A stretch of DNA of 64,000 bases from Bacteroidota bacterium (GTDB lineage Bacteria; Bacteroidota; Bacteroidia; B-17B0; Aurantibacillaceae), in assembly GCA_021156365.1 (NCBI GenBank), contig JAJNDK010000001.1:434001-498000 (forward strand). Reading direction: 5' to 3'. Shown in pieces: positions 63,592 to 64,000 of the stretch (the stretch's first letter is position 1; each line of letters opens with the position of its first letter). A program made the translations under genes and the position numbers. Below the pieces are notes generated by a model. It was not told the origin of the DNA. It did no database searches and saw nothing but the letters and a program-made list of their open reading frames with translations.

Positions 63592-64000
63592 GTGCTCAGA
63601 TCGTCTCGTCGAACATATTTTTTACTGATGGCTGTGTGGATCACGGGCCTTCTGCCTCTTTGCGCGCAGCTCAAAAAGGGCCCTTTCTACCAAACATCCA
63701 TCGCAGCCGGGCCGGTACTTTCCTTCTACCAGCTCAATGCCAAACACACCTCCGGAAAAAAATCAGGAGCAGCCTTCACAGCCCTTGTCAGATGCAATTT
63801 CCGTATCAACCGCAGTGCGAGTATCAATCTCGGGGTTCAGTACCTGTTCCACAGCAATCATTTCAATTCGTATTATTTCCCGGACAGTACGATACAGCTT
63901 TACGACAAAAATTTTAATTATATCTACGAAAACCGTTTCCAGGATGTGAGCTTCCCTATCGGCCTTAAGTTAAAGCTGATCAACAACAAACAAAAGGAAA
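63592..64000 (+). CDS. Outer-membrane beta-barrel protein, N-terminal part; runs off the window
   Basis: From a GTG at 63592 the frame is open to the window end. It gives MLRSSRRTYFLLMAVWITG and LPLCAQ, a good signal peptide with a basic n-region and an AQ cleavage site; starting at the ATG at 63628 would lose the n-region. The mature part has alternating amphipathic strands (FYQTSIAAGPVLSFYQL, FTALVRCNFRINRSASINLG, VSFPIGLKLKLINN), as in outer-membrane beta-barrel porin-like proteins. It follows the ABC permease by 14 bases and may be part of the same operon. Confidence 0.7.
   Translation, partial: MLRSSRRTYFLLMAVWITGLLPLCAQLKKGPFYQTSIAAGPVLSFYQLNAKHTSGKKSGAAFTALVRCNFRINRSASINLGVQYLFHSNHFNSYYFPDSTIQLYDKNFNYIYENRFQDVSFPIGLKLKLINNKQKE

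Overview
This 64 kb window looks like a chromosomal stretch of a Bacteroidota bacterium, perhaps of the Chitinophagales/Sphingobacteriales side. The evidence is direct. Many genes are preceded by the Bacteroidota -7 promoter box TAnnTTTG. Secreted proteins end in type IX secretion (T9SS) sorting tails (five type A, one CHU_C/gliding type). A type III glutamine synthetase (glnN) is present, and strong Shine-Dalgarno sites are not obvious. I see no rRNA, tRNA, CRISPR array, transposase or prophage.

Layout. 1-6350: end of a caspase-like protease, an UMF1 transporter, ndk, a small STAS/SEC14-like protein, a YciO-type protein, and a wecB plus polysaccharide-deacetylase pair. 6352-17765: mostly secreted proteins on the minus strand, including three large T9SS cargo proteins (two bead-like propeller proteins and one Delta60-repeat protein) that share almost the same C-terminal cassette, plus a Crp-type regulator and two membrane proteins. 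17877-25021: glnN, then a 21-bp tandem array, an EF-Tu-domain-II-like protein, an envelope SPOR protein and two DUF4412-like proteins. 25022-26540: rpsU, xerC and hpf on the plus strand. 26676-30868: a DUF2339/DUF3999-like membrane pair with a small HTH/coiled-coil protein.

30973-43608 is the most unusual part. Five paralogous transmembrane phosphatases lie in tandem, each with a signal peptide, TPR repeats, a transmembrane helix, a coiled coil and a SpoIIE/PP2C domain. They are headed by a TPR histidine kinase of the HisKA_2 type. All five keep the PP2C metal-binding aspartates. The spacers after two of the copies keep a short duplicated piece of a phosphatase 3' end, a footprint of tandem duplication. 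The array looks like a locally expanded set of envelope-to-cytoplasm receptors; ligand and substrate are unknown.

43627-64000 is mainly housekeeping: paaZ, rsmD with its DUF3822 partner, a RecD-like helicase, a QueD/PTPS enzyme, ligA, clpS, miaA, an M48 lipoprotein protease and an ABC exporter pair (NatA/NatB type). Several small lipoproteins lie among these. A GTG-started outer-membrane barrel protein runs off the right edge.

Most start choices rest on signal peptides, family length and promoter boxes. Function names come from motif recognition by eye; no database search was possible.
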